A stretch of 64,000 nt of DNA, taken from the NCBI RefSeq assembly GCF_014083985.1, contig NZ_CP046907.1, positions 1,000,501 through 1,064,500 of the forward strand. Reading direction: 5' to 3'. A program made the position numbers and the translations under genes. The notes beneath the pieces are model-generated. The model saw only the letters and a list, made by a program, of their open reading frames with translations, had not been told where the DNA came from and ran no database searches. This document shows, one piece after another, positions 25,574 to 35,538 of the stretch. This stretch comes from Streptomyces sp. SCUT-3. GTDB taxonomy: Bacteria > Actinomycetota > Actinomycetes > Streptomycetales > Streptomycetaceae. Position 1 is the stretch's first letter. Every line of letters begins with the position of its first letter.

Positions 25574-25864
25574 ATGTCCGGGCAGATCCTCGTCAATTTC
25601 TCCACGATCTCCACTGCCGCCAACGACGTGCGGCAGACGGCGAGCAGCATCAAGAACCAGCTCGACGACCTCGAGGCCGGCGTCAAGAAGATCGCCACGA
25701 CCTGGGAGGGCTCCGCGCAGGAGAGCTACCGGGCCAAGCAGGCCGAGTGGGACAAGCGGGCGCTGTCGATGCAGCAGACCCTGGAGCAGATCGCCAAGGC
25801 GCTCGACCAGGCCGCGCAGAGCTACCAGGCCACCGAGTCGCGCAACAAGGCGATGTGGGGCTGA
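25574..25864 (+). CDS. esxB: WXG100 family type VII secretion protein (second)
   Basis: 96 residues. WEG motif in TTWEGSAQESYRAKQAEWDK, flanked by helices (FSTISTAANDVRQTASSIKN, LEQIAKALDQAAQSYQATES). It is probably the heterodimer partner of the preceding protein. ATG 25574 follows GAGGAG. Which one is the EsxA equivalent cannot be decided from sequence alone. Confidence 0.88.
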   Translation: MSGQILVNFSTISTAANDVRQTASSIKNQLDDLEAGVKKIATTWEGSAQESYRAKQAEWDKRALSMQQTLEQIAKALDQAAQSYQATESRNKAMWG

Positions 25865-26071
25865 ACCGGCCGGTCCGAGCAGTTCCGGTGCGATGAGGAG
25901 GGCGGGTGCGTGCACCCGCCCTCGTCGGCCGTTCCGGCCCCGTCCCACCGGCGCAGGCCGCCGCCGCACTCCACCACGTACCACACATACGCATCACACA
26001 TCACGTCCCGGGCGGTGGGTCCGGGGCGTTTTCTGGCACAACGCCCACTCCGTGGGGGAGGAGCGAATCCT

Positions 26072-27352
26072 GTGGGACCGCGCGTCGTGAGGTACACCGC
26101 CGGGCGTGCGGTGGCGGCCGGGCTGGCCGCTGCCGGCCTGCTCGCCGCCGCCGGGCCGGCCGCCGCGGCCGGGGCGGGGACAGTGCTGGCCGAGGACGGC
26201 GGGGGTGGTGGGGTGCGGATCGACAACACCCAGTGCACGTTCGGGTCCAAGCCGGTGGAGGGGACGCCCTGGTCGTTGCAGCGGATCCTGCTGGACCAGA
26301 TGTGGCAGCGGACCACCGGGCGCGGGGTGAAGGTAGCGGTGATCGACACCGGGGTGGACGACGACCATCCGCAGTTGGCCCAGGCGCTGGACCGGCGGGG
26401 CGGTGCGGACCTGATCAAGGGCGAGGGGGACGAGACCACCGATCCGGTGGGGCACGGGACGAAGGTGGCGGGCATCATCGCCGCGCGGCCGTCCGCGGCG
26501 ACGGGGTTCGTCGGGATCGCGCCCGGTGCCACGATCATCGCGATCCGGCAGAACGACAACCAGGGCAGCGGGACGGTCACCTCGATGGTGAAGGCGATCG
26601 ACCACGCGGTGGCGGCCGGGGCCCAGGTGATCAACATCTCCCAGGACTCCTCCGAGAGCCTGAGCGACGACTCGGTGCTGGCCCAGGCCGTGCGCCGGGC
26701 GCAGGCCCGGGACGTGCTGGTGGTCGCCTCGGCCGGCAACGACGGGGCCAGCCGCAAGGCCAAGCGGACCTATCCGGCGTCCTACGAGGGGGTGCTGGCG
26801 GTGGCCGCCTCGGACCGCAACAACGAGCGGGCCCCGTTCTCCCAGTTCGGTTCCTTCGTCGACGTGGCCGCACCGGGTGTGGACATGCTCTCCACGGTGC
26901 CCAAGGGCGGGCACTGCCTGGACAACGGCACCAGCTTCTCCGCCCCCTACGTGGCGGGGGTGGCGGCCCTGATCCGGGCCAAGCACCCGGAGTGGACCTA
27001 CCAGCAGGTCACCACCCAGATCCTGCAGACCGCCGAGCGCCCGCAGGCCGGCCGGGACGACTATGTCGGCTGGGGCGTGGTCGACCCGGTCGCCGCCCTC
27101 ACCCAGGACGACACCGAACCCGGCCCGGAACCGGTGGAGAAACCCGCCCCCGCCCCCGGCGCCGGCGCCGACATCCAGCCCGCCGCCGTCGTCCTGGGCG
27201 AAAGCCCCCAGGAGCGCACCGAACGCCTGGCCGTCTACGCCGTGGGCGGCGGCCTGGCCGCCGTCGCCCTCCTCGTCGGCGGATCCGTCGTGCTGCGCGA
27301 CTGGCGGCACAAGAACCGCACACGAACCAACGGGGAGAGCAGGCATGGCTGA
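26072..27352 (+). CDS. mycP: Type VII secretion mycosin (S8 serine protease)
   Basis: 426 residues. It has a signal peptide (AGLAAAGLLAAAGPAAAAGA) and a subtilisin-type triad: Asp in VAVIDTGVDDDHP, His in GHGTKVAGI and Ser in GTSFSAPYVAGVAALI, with the oxyanion Asn in SAGNDG. The Cys pair typical of mycosins is present (NTQCTF, GHCLDNG). After a Pro/Glu linker comes a membrane anchor (VYAVGGGLAAVALLVGG) and a basic tail. Mycosins stabilise the ESX membrane complex and cleave secreted substrates outside the membrane. GTG 26072 is preferred because GGAGGAG sits 8 bases upstream. The 3' end overlaps the next gene by 8 bases. Confidence 0.9.
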   Translation: MGPRVVRYTAGRAVAAGLAAAGLLAAAGPAAAAGAGTVLAEDGGGGGVRIDNTQCTFGSKPVEGTPWSLQRILLDQMWQRTTGRGVKVAVIDTGVDDDHPQLAQALDRRGGADLIKGEGDETTDPVGHGTKVAGIIAARPSAATGFVGIAPGATIIAIRQNDNQGSGTVTSMVKAIDHAVAAGAQVINISQDSSESLSDDSVLAQAVRRAQARDVLVVASAGNDGASRKAKRTYPASYEGVLAVAASDRNNERAPFSQFGSFVDVAAPGVDMLSTVPKGGHCLDNGTSFSAPYVAGVAALIRAKHPEWTYQQVTTQILQTAERPQAGRDDYVGWGVVDPVAALTQDDTEPGPEPVEKPAPAPGAGADIQPAAVVLGESPQERTERLAVYAVGGGLAAVALLVGGSVVLRDWRHKNRTRTNGESRHG

Positions 27353-27665
27353 TCAGTACCGTGTCGACCTGAGTGAGCTCGACAGCGTCGTCAAGAAACT
27401 GAACGGCGTTCTCAAGGAGGTGCAGGACACCAAGGGCAAGGCCAAGTCCGAGACGTACCTTCCCCCCGGCGCCCTGGGCACCGGCTTCGCCGAGGCGAGG
27501 AACCTGGAGACGGCCCACGTGTCGATGAAGGACCAGATCGAGGCGATCATCGACCACCTCGACGACGTCATGGACAAGTTCGGCCAGAAGACGGTCAGCA
27601 CCAAGAGCGCGTACGAGGAGAGCGACTACGAGATCCAGGCCGCGCTCTCGCAGAAGCAGAGCTGA
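27345..27665 (+). CDS. WXG100-like small protein, probable type VII substrate or chaperone
   Basis: 106 residues, two amphipathic helices joined by a turn (ETYLPPGALGTGFAEARNLE) in place of WXG: VDLSELDSVVKKLNGVLKEV and HVSMKDQIEAIIDHLDDVMD. It lies within the mycosin gene end and upstream of a larger WXG-like protein. Such short partners often bind the N-terminus of the next protein before secretion. That role is inference. Confidence 0.75.
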   Translation: MADQYRVDLSELDSVVKKLNGVLKEVQDTKGKAKSETYLPPGALGTGFAEARNLETAHVSMKDQIEAIIDHLDDVMDKFGQKTVSTKSAYEESDYEIQAALSQKQS

Positions 27666-27703
27666 CGTTTTCCGCCGGACAGGACAGAAGGGGGTTGTGG
27701 GCC

Positions 27704-29185
27704 GTGGGTGAGAAACGGACCGAGTACGAGTACCACGAACCGGGTGCGGCCTCGGGCTACCCGGAGAGCCACGAGACGAAGTTCGCCAACGAGACGCTGC
27801 CCGCCATGAAGAAGATGGTGGCCAACGCCAAGCCCGGCGAGGTCGAGCGGGTCTCCAAGGCGTGGAAGGACATCGAGACCAAGCTGGTCGGCGGCGGCGG
27901 TGTCAAGGAGACCTTCGACGCCGCGGTCGAAGCCGTCCTCAAGCACTGGGAGGGCGCGGCCGCGGACGCCTTCAGGGCCCACGCCAAGAAGATCAGCAAG
28001 AAGATCACCGACAGCGCGAAGTACGCCGAGAACACCTCAGTGGCGATGCAGGGCGCCGCGAAAGCACTCGCCGCCTACAAGCCGGTCATCGACAACATGG
28101 AGATGCCCGACACCCTGGACAGGGCCGGCGACTACCTCGGCGACCTCGGCGACCGCAGCGGCGACAAGGCCCTCGACGCCGACATCAAGGGCAACGTCAG
28201 CACTGAAGAGGCACTGAACAAGCACCACGGAAGCCTCTCCGCCGGCAAGGAACGCCAGCTCGAGGCCGCCATCGTCATGGAGCAACTGGGAGCCGCCTAC
28301 AACTCCCAGGCCAAGGCAATGGGCTCGTGGAAAACGAAGAAGAGCGACGACCAGGAGTTCCCCGGAGATCCCGGCGGAACTCCACCGGTCGCGGCCGTTG
28401 TTCCTGTCTCTCCAGCAGTCTCCCGACCCAAGCCGTCGACAGGGGGCGGGGGAAGAGTCAATCCGGGAGCAGGAAGCATCAGTCCGTCGAAGCCGGTTGC
28501 TCCTCCTCGTGATTCGGCAGTCATCGGCGGCGCGCAGAAGCCTGCTCCTGGAACCAAGCCTCAGGTGGGGACCGTGATCGACGGCATCTCCGGAGGAACC
28601 GGAGGAGGCTCTGTCGGCGGCGTTGCCACCGGGGGCGCAGGAGGCTCTGGAGCGGGCGGAATTTCCGGCGGGGGGATCGCCGGTGGCGGAGCTGCGGGCA
28701 TTGTGGGCGGGGCCCGCGGTGTCGGTGGCGTCGGTGGCCGTGGCACCGCTGGAGTCGGCGGCACGGCCGGCCAGGGTGCGGCAGCCGGCGGTGGAGCCGC
28801 CGGCCGCGGTGGCGCAGCCGGAGCCGGGCGTCCTGGCATGCCCGGTGCTGCTGGTGCGACTGCTGGAGGAAGAAGCGGCGCAGCATCCGGCCGTGCAGGA
28901 GCCCTGGCCCGCCAGAAGGGCGGAGTCGTCGGCGGCACCCCGGGAGCCGGTGGGGCCGGCAGGGGAACGGCCGGTGGTTCCAGCCTTCACCGGAGCCGAG
29001 GAGCCGCGCAGGCGGCGGGAGGTGGCGGCCGCCCCGGTGGTCCGATGGGCGCAGGCGTACCTCGCGGACGCAGCGACAGGGAAAGAGAGGAAAGCCGGCG
29101 GGAGGGAGAACGCCCGGACTACCTCGTGGAGGACGAGGAGACCTGGGCGACGCCGCGGAACGTGGCTCCCCGTGTGGTCGATTAA
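27704..29185 (+). CDS. WXG-like protein with glycine-rich tail, candidate T7SS substrate
   Basis: 493 residues. The N-terminal about 170 residues are helical with a WXG-type turn (LKHWEGAAADAFRAHAKKIS, AKYAENTSVAMQGAAKALAA). A Pro/Ser/Lys linker leads to about 170 residues of Gly/Ala-rich repeats (GGTGGGSVGGVATGGAGGSG). The C-terminus is a charged segment ending with YLVEDEETW, a motif I associate with actinobacterial WXG-like proteins beside mycosin genes. GTG 27704 is used because AAGGGGG is 9 bases upstream. Pairing with the preceding 106-residue protein is likely. GC content drops within the linker. Confidence 0.75.
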   Translation: MGEKRTEYEYHEPGAASGYPESHETKFANETLPAMKKMVANAKPGEVERVSKAWKDIETKLVGGGGVKETFDAAVEAVLKHWEGAAADAFRAHAKKISKKITDSAKYAENTSVAMQGAAKALAAYKPVIDNMEMPDTLDRAGDYLGDLGDRSGDKALDADIKGNVSTEEALNKHHGSLSAGKERQLEAAIVMEQLGAAYNSQAKAMGSWKTKKSDDQEFPGDPGGTPPVAAVVPVSPAVSRPKPSTGGGGRVNPGAGSISPSKPVAPPRDSAVIGGAQKPAPGTKPQVGTVIDGISGGTGGGSVGGVATGGAGGSGAGGISGGGIAGGGAAGIVGGARGVGGVGGRGTAGVGGTAGQGAAAGGGAAGRGGAAGAGRPGMPGAAGATAGGRSGAASGRAGALARQKGGVVGGTPGAGGAGRGTAGGSSLHRSRGAAQAAGGGGRPGGPMGAGVPRGRSDREREESRREGERPDYLVEDEETWATPRNVAPRVVD

Positions 29186-29263
29186 TTAAAGGCCGAGACG
29201 GCTTGAAGGGTGGGGGGTGTGGCTGATGTGCCGCACCCCCCTTCTGCCTGAAAGGTGAAAAGT

Positions 29264-30556
29264 ATGAGGATTAAGCAAGTACTGCACGTGGCAACAGTGG
29301 CAAGTTTGGCAAGTGCACTGACCCTTGTTCCCGCGGGAGCTGCTTCGGCGGATCAAGTCAGAGATGCGCAATGGCCCTTGGAATTTTTTGATGCAGATTC
29401 CGTCTGGGAGATTTCTGAAGGCAAAGGGGTAACCATTGCCGTTATCGATGACGGGTTCGAAACAGATCACCCCGACCTCAAAGAGAACCTTCTGGAAGGT
29501 AAGGATTTCATTGACGGCGGAGACGTGAACCCCTCAAGCGGCGAAAACCACGGCACTGCGATGGCGTCGATCATTGCCGCTCACGGCCATGGACCTGAAG
29601 GAAGCCAGGGCATGAAGGGACTGGCGCCTGAAGCAAAGATTCTGCCGATCAGATACTCACTCCAGGACAGCCTTGCCGATCCCATTCGGTATGCCGTGGA
29701 CCAGGGAGCCACGGTGATCAATATTTCACTGGGCAGCTCCGCGAGTGACAATGAAGAAAAAGAAGCAGTTGAGTATGCACTTGAAAATGATGTACTGATT
29801 GTTACAGCCAGCGGAAACGAAGGAGGCTCATCCATCGGATATCCCGGCGGGTATCCGGGAACCTTGACCGTCGGAGCGACCGGGAAGGACGGCGAGATTT
29901 GGGGCAACTCAAACCACGGACCCGAAGTCCTCCTGACCGCCCCGGGAGTCGAAGTCGTCACTGCTGGGAGTTCCACACCGTATCGAAAAGGAGACGGTAC
30001 TTCCGATTCTTCAGCGTATACTTCTGCCGCCGCCGGACTGATTCGATCCAAGTATCCTGATCTCACGGCAGGGCAGGTTGTGAACCGACTGGTGAAGACT
30101 GCCGGGCTTCCGGATTCGGCGAAGGGAATCTCGCTTCCCGACGAGAAGTACGGGTACGGCTACATCCGGCCGTTGGCTGCATTGACAGAGGATATTCCGA
30201 AAGGTTCGAAGTACGGGCCATTGAAGGTGCCGGAGTCACTGCAGTCACCTTCTCCGGGCTCCGGATCCGGGGGTGACAGTGGCTCTGATTCGGGGGCAGG
30301 CTCCAACAACATTTTGAAGCGACTCCTGGTCTTCGTTGCTGCTCCACTCTTCCTGCTGTTGGTCATCGGATTGGTGGTGTTCGCGACCGTCAAGGCTTCC
30401 CGCCGCAAGAGGAGGAGTGCCGCGGTGGAGGCCAACTGGGGAGAGGGCCAACGGTCGCCGTACGGTCAGCAGATGCCGCCCGGAGGTCTCAGCGGGTTCC
30501 CGCCTCGGCAACAGGGGACAGACCGGGACCAGCCGTCCGGCCCCTGGAGGCCGTAG
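29264..30556 (+). CDS. Second mycosin-like S8 serine protease, low-GC gene
   Basis: 430 residues. Signal peptide (VATVASLASALTLVPAGAAS), then a subtilisin fold with Asp in IAVIDDGFETDHPD, His in GENHGTAMASI, Ser in GTSDSSAYTSAAAGLI and the oxyanion Asn in TASGNEGG. So the triad is complete, although the Ser region is unusual (AY where SAP is normal). A Ser/Gly linker is followed by a membrane helix (LLVFVAAPLFLLLVIGLVVF) and a basic, Gln/Pro-rich tail. Unlike the first mycosin it has no Cys. Base composition is much lower in GC than its neighbours, with many AT-ending codons. ATG 29264 follows AAAGG. It may process the glycine-rich protein or the YD-repeat toxin next to it. Confidence 0.85.
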   Translation: MRIKQVLHVATVASLASALTLVPAGAASADQVRDAQWPLEFFDADSVWEISEGKGVTIAVIDDGFETDHPDLKENLLEGKDFIDGGDVNPSSGENHGTAMASIIAAHGHGPEGSQGMKGLAPEAKILPIRYSLQDSLADPIRYAVDQGATVINISLGSSASDNEEKEAVEYALENDVLIVTASGNEGGSSIGYPGGYPGTLTVGATGKDGEIWGNSNHGPEVLLTAPGVEVVTAGSSTPYRKGDGTSDSSAYTSAAAGLIRSKYPDLTAGQVVNRLVKTAGLPDSAKGISLPDEKYGYGYIRPLAALTEDIPKGSKYGPLKVPESLQSPSPGSGSGGDSGSDSGAGSNNILKRLLVFVAAPLFLLLVIGLVVFATVKASRRKRRSAAVEANWGEGQRSPYGQQMPPGGLSGFPPRQQGTDRDQPSGPWRP

Positions 30557-30763
30557 AAGCGGCGGAACGGGAAGAAACAGAGCGTTACGGGTCCGCGTGG
30601 TTGTCTTCCGCGCGGGCCCGTTCCTGTAGGACTTCGTCCCGGTTGCGAAAGCCTGCTTCGGGCGTTGAGGTCCTTCAGCGCTGAGCCGGAGGTGCGGGCC
30701 GCCCGCCGCGCCCCTTCCGGGAGCGGCGAGCGGCGGCGCACCTGCCGCGCAGGGCGTCAGGCC

Positions 30764-31030
30764 GGGGTTGTGGCCTTGCCCGATGCCTTGCCGCACCCCG
30801 GGGCCGCCTACACGTTCGCCAAGCGCGCCAACCACCTGCGCGTGCAGGCCGCCTCCCTCACCCGGGGAGCACGCGGGGCGCGCGTCAACACGATCAGCCT
30901 CGGCGTCGTCTCCACCCCGATGGGCCGCGCCGATCCGGCCGGCGAGTCCGGCGTCCCCATGCGCGCCCTGATCGAGAGCTCGGGCACCGGCCGCAACGGC
31001 GCCCCGAACGACATCGCCGAGGCCACCGCG
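30764..31030 (+). pseudogene. C-terminal fragment of a short-chain dehydrogenase
   Basis: The frame reads HPGAAYTFAKRANHLRVQAA, RVNTISLGVVSTPMGRADPA, GTGRNGAPNDIAEATA. This is the YxxxK active site and C-terminal half of a classical SDR. The Rossmann half is missing, and the sequence stops abruptly where the YD-repeat toxin frame begins. It is a gene remnant, probably left by recombination. Confidence 0.75.
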
Positions 31031-34000
31031 TGGCCGGTACCGCGGCCGTCACCGCCACCCGCTACGCGGTCAAACGCATCCTCAAGGAGGCCGCGCAGGC
31101 CGCCGTCGAACAGGTGCTGGCCATCGCCACCGCCCCTGCGGTCGCCGCCCTGGAGACCATGACCACCGACCTGGTCGTCCAACTCGGCTCCAACGCCCTC
31201 GGCTTGCAGGACGGCGTCGACCTGAACCAGACCGCCCAGGCCGGCAAGGACGGCTTCGGCCAGGGCGTCAACGACATCAAGAACGGCTTCAACCTCGCCT
31301 CCGCCGGAGGCGGCGGCGGAGGAGGAGGCGGAGGCGGAGGCGGCGGTGGCGGTGGCGGTGGCGGCGGTGGAGGGGCAAAGAAGATATCCGTCGACGCCGA
31401 CGCCTACGACGACATCGTCACCAAGCTCGACGGCATCGGCAGCGGCATGAAGGACAAGGCCTCCGCCAAGATGACCCGGGCCCGCACCGCCCAGGGCCGC
31501 ACCCGCGGCAAGGACGCCATCGCGGATGCCGCCAACAACATCGCCGACGGCCTCCTCGACGGCCTCAAGAAAGCCGCCGACACCGCCACCGGCCACATCA
31601 AGGGCGACATGCGCCGCGGCCTCAAACAAATGGCCGACAACCACCGCGACAACGACACCAAACTCAAGAACCACCTCGACAACATCACCAACGGCACCGG
31701 AAAAACCGACACCAAGAGCCCGAACAGCAGTACCTCCCTCAACTCCACCGGCAGCGGCCCCGGAACCGCTCCGAGCTCCAAGGCTCCCGGCACGAACAGC
31801 AAGTCCCGCGATCAGCTCGGCAAGGAACATCCCAACAACAGCACCCGCACCAATGGGGCGGTCAAGGGCTGCGGTGACCCGGTGGACGTCGCCACCGGCC
31901 GTGTCTTCCTCGATCAGGCCGACATCGCTCTCCCCGCCGCGCTCCCCCTCGTCTTCAAGCGCAGGTTCGAGTCGTCCTACCGTGCAGGCCACCGGGTAGG
32001 CCCTTCCTGGGCCTCCACGGCCGACCAGCGCTTGGAGATCGACGACCGCGGCATCGTCTTCGTCACCGAAGACGGCCTGCTGCTGACCTACGGGACCCCT
32101 CGGCCCGGCGAGCCCGTCCTGCCCGATCACGGTCCTCGCTGGCCGCTGCTGCGCACCCTCCGGGGCGACTGGGCCGTCCACGACCCCGACACCGGCCACA
32201 CCCGGTACTTCGCCGAAGCCGCCCACGCCCCCGGCCTGGCCCTCCTGGACGAGATGTCGGACCGGAACGGCAACCGGATCACCTTCGACTACGACCACGG
32301 GACCGGCGCACCGCTCGCCATCCGCCACTCCGCCGGCTACCACCTCAGGCTCACCACCGACGAGCACGGCCGGACAACCGCCCTCCACCTGGCAGGCGCC
32401 GCCGAGGACGGCTCCGACCTGCTGGTGGTGTCGTACGGTCACGACGAGGCGGGCAACCTCATCTCGGTCACCAAGTCCTCCGGCATCCCGACACGGTTCG
32501 AGTACGACGGCGACCACCGGATGACCGCCTGGGTCGACACCAACGGCAGCCGCTACGAGTACACCTACGACCACCACAGCCGCTGCGTGTCACAGGGCGG
32601 CGCCGAGGGCCACCTGCGCTACCGCTACGACTACGACCGGACCGACCCGGCCACCGGCCACCGCGTCACCACCGTGGTCGACTCCCTGGGCCACACGACC
32701 CGCTACCTGGTCAACGACCGCCTCCAGGTCGTCGCCGAGACCGACCCGAACGGTGCGACCACCCACACCGAGTACGACGAATTCGACCGGGTCCTGTCCG
32801 TCACCGACCCGCTGGCCCGCACCGTACGCATTGAATACGACGAAGCCGGCCGACCGGTCACCGTCACCCGCGCCGACGGGCACCGGTCATCGGTCACCTA
32901 CAACGACCGGGGGCAGCCTCTCACCCTCACCGAGCCCGACGGTGCGGTCTGGCGGCACGGATACGACGACCGGGGAAACCGCACCTCGCTCACCGACCCG
33001 GCCGGAGCCACCACCCACTACGCCTACGATCCTCGCGGCCGTGTCACCTCGATCACTGACGCGCTCGGCCACACCGTCCACATCACCAACAACGAAGCCG
33101 GCCTGCCCCTCACCGTCACCGATCCGGCCGGAGCGGTCACCCGCCACGCTTACGACAGCTTCGGCCGCCTCACCTCCATCACCAACCCTCTCGGCGGAGT
33201 CACCCGGCTGTCATGGACCGTTGAGGGCCGGCTCGCGGCGCGCACCGACCCCGCCGGTGCGCGGGAGGCGTGGACCTACGACGGTGAGGGGAACTGCGTC
33301 ACCCACACAGACCCGCTGGGCCGGACCTCGCACTTCGAGTACACCCATTTCGACCTGCCGGCCGCGCACACCACCCCCGACGGCGTGCGCCACACCTTCA
33401 CCCACGACAGCGAACTGCGCCTCGTCCAGGTCACGAACCCCCACGGCCTGACCTGGAACTACCACTACGACGCAGCCGGCCGGCTGGTCTCGGAGACCGA
33501 CTTCGACGGCCACACCCCGACCTACACCTACGACTCCGCCGGGCAGCTCACCACGCGCACCAATGCCGCCGGGCAGGTGACCGGCTACGTCTACGACGCC
33601 GTCGGCAACCTCGTCGAGAAGACGGTCGACGGCCGCACGATCACCTACGAGCACGATCCCTGCGGGCGTCTCCTCCACGCCACCGGACTCGACGCCACCC
33701 TCAGCTACCGGTACGACCCTCTCGGCCGCGTCATCGGCGAAACCACCGACGGCCGCACGCTCGCCACCGCATGCGACCCCATCGGCCGCCGCACCCACCG
33801 CACCACCCCCGTCGGTGCCACCACCACCTACACCTACGACACGTCCGGCCACCTCGCCACCCTCACGACCGCCGGCCGCACTCTCACGTTCGACCACAAC
33901 GCCATCGGCCAGGAGACCACCCGCAGGCTCGGCGACGCCCTCACCCTCAACCGCACCTGGGACCCCGTGGGGCGCCTCACCGAGCAGGTCCTGACCGCGC

Positions 34001-35453
34001 CCCGCTCCCCCGGCCCCTTCAGCACCGCACTTACACCTACCGGCCCGACGGCCACCTGACCGCCGTCGGCGACCAGCACACCGGGCAGCGCACCTTCGAC
34101 CTCGACCCGGCCGGTCGCGTCACCGCCGTCCACGCACACGACTGGACCGAGACCTACGCCTACGACCGGAGCGGCAACCAGACCCACGCGTCCTGGCCCG
34201 ACCGGCATCCCGCCTCGGACGCCCGCGGCGACCGCGCGTACACCGGAACGCGCATCACCCGCGCCGGAAACATCCGCTACGAATACGACGCACAGGGCCG
34301 CGTCACCCTGCGCCAGAGGATCCGCCTCTCCCGCAAACCCGACACCTGGCGCTACACCTGGGACGCCGAGGACCGCCTCACCCGCGTCACCACCCCCGAC
34401 GGCACCGTCTGGCGCTACCTCTACGACCCCCTCGGCCGCCGCATCGCCAAGCAACGCCTCGCCCCCGACCGGAACACCGTCGTGGAGGAGACACGCTTCG
34501 CGTGGGACGGCAGCACCCTCGTCGAGCAGACCACCCACGTCCACGGCTCACCGCAGGTCCTGACCCTCACCTGGGAGCACGACGGATTCACGCCCCTGGC
34601 GCAGACCGAGAGCAAAACGCCGGCCGACGCCCACCAGGACGTCGTCGACCAGCGCTTCTTCGCCATCGTCACCGACCAGATCGGCACCCCCAGCGAACTC
34701 GTCGACGAAGCGGGCAACATCGCCTGGCGCACCCGCGCCACCCTGTGGGGGACCACCGGTTGGAACCAGGACGCCGACGCCTACACCCCACTGCGCTTCC
34801 CCGGCCAGTACTTCGACCCCGAAACCCGACTCCACCACAACTACTTCCGGCATTACGACCCCGAAACCGGCCGCTACCTCACCCTCGACCCCCTCGGTCT
34901 CGCCCCCGCCCCCAATCCGGCAACCTACGTCGACAACCCGCTCTCCCTGACCGACCCCCTCGGTCTCACGCCCTGCGACGAGAACGACGTCACCTGGGGC
35001 GGCCGAGTCCGGTACGGGGCGCCGGGCCCTGGTGGCAGGGCAACTTCCATGCACGCCACCATCGAGCCCGGCATGACGGGGGGAAGCACAAATCCGTCAG
35101 TGAACGTGCCGGGATACCAAAAGTACAAGAATCTCAACAAAACCCATCTTCTCGGTGCACAGATCGGAGGGTCGAACAAGGACCCAAGGAATTTTGTGAC
35201 CATGCACCGGTTCGCGAACTCCCCGGTCATGCGCGCAATCGAGGACCAGATCAGGAAGGCGGTGGACGCCGGCGAGACGATCGAGTACAGCGTCATACCG
35301 ATCTACGCGTCGAACAGGAGCAATGACGTGATCCCGCTCGGCCTCACCATCGAGGCCCACGGCAACAAGGGATTCCAATTCGTCCCGTACAAATCCGACG
35401 GCGGAGGCACCAACAGTGTCACCGTTCTGAACGTCCCCAAGAGAGTTCCATGA
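31030..35453 (+). pseudogene. YD-repeat/Rhs polymorphic toxin, N-terminally cut and frameshifted
   Basis: Frame 1 (31030-34059) encodes about 100 helical residues, 23 consecutive Gly, a DUF6531-type domain (CGDPVDVATGRVFLDQADIA, LPLVFKRRFESSYRAGHRVG) and many YD repeats (YEYTYDHHSRCV, YAYDPRGRVTSITDALG). The same protein then continues in another frame (about 34020-35453): RTYTYRPDGHLTAVGDQ, the RHS core FPGQYFDPETRLHHNYFRHY with two DPLGL cleavage-type motifs, and an endonuclease tip (NKTHLLGAQIGGSNKDPRNF). One base appears to be missing in the C-rich tract at 34005-34019. The N-terminus lacks the expected secretion domain and abuts an SDR remnant. The tip resembles DNA/RNA non-specific nucleases (Endonuclea_NS_2). 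As read, no full toxin is made; a sequencing error could explain the shift but not the truncated N-terminus. Confidence 0.85.
31306..31374 (+). repeat. Poly-glycine tract (23 codons)
   Basis: An uninterrupted GGN run inside the YD-repeat protein gene, mostly GGC/GGA/GGT codons in varied order. It separates the N-terminal helical segment from the next helical domain. Confidence 0.9.
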
Positions 35454-35538
35454 CGGCGCGGCAACGGCACCGCACCGTCTTCGAAAAGATACACTTCCTC
35501 AGGATCTACTGAGCACCGATCCCGCAAAGGAACCTTTC

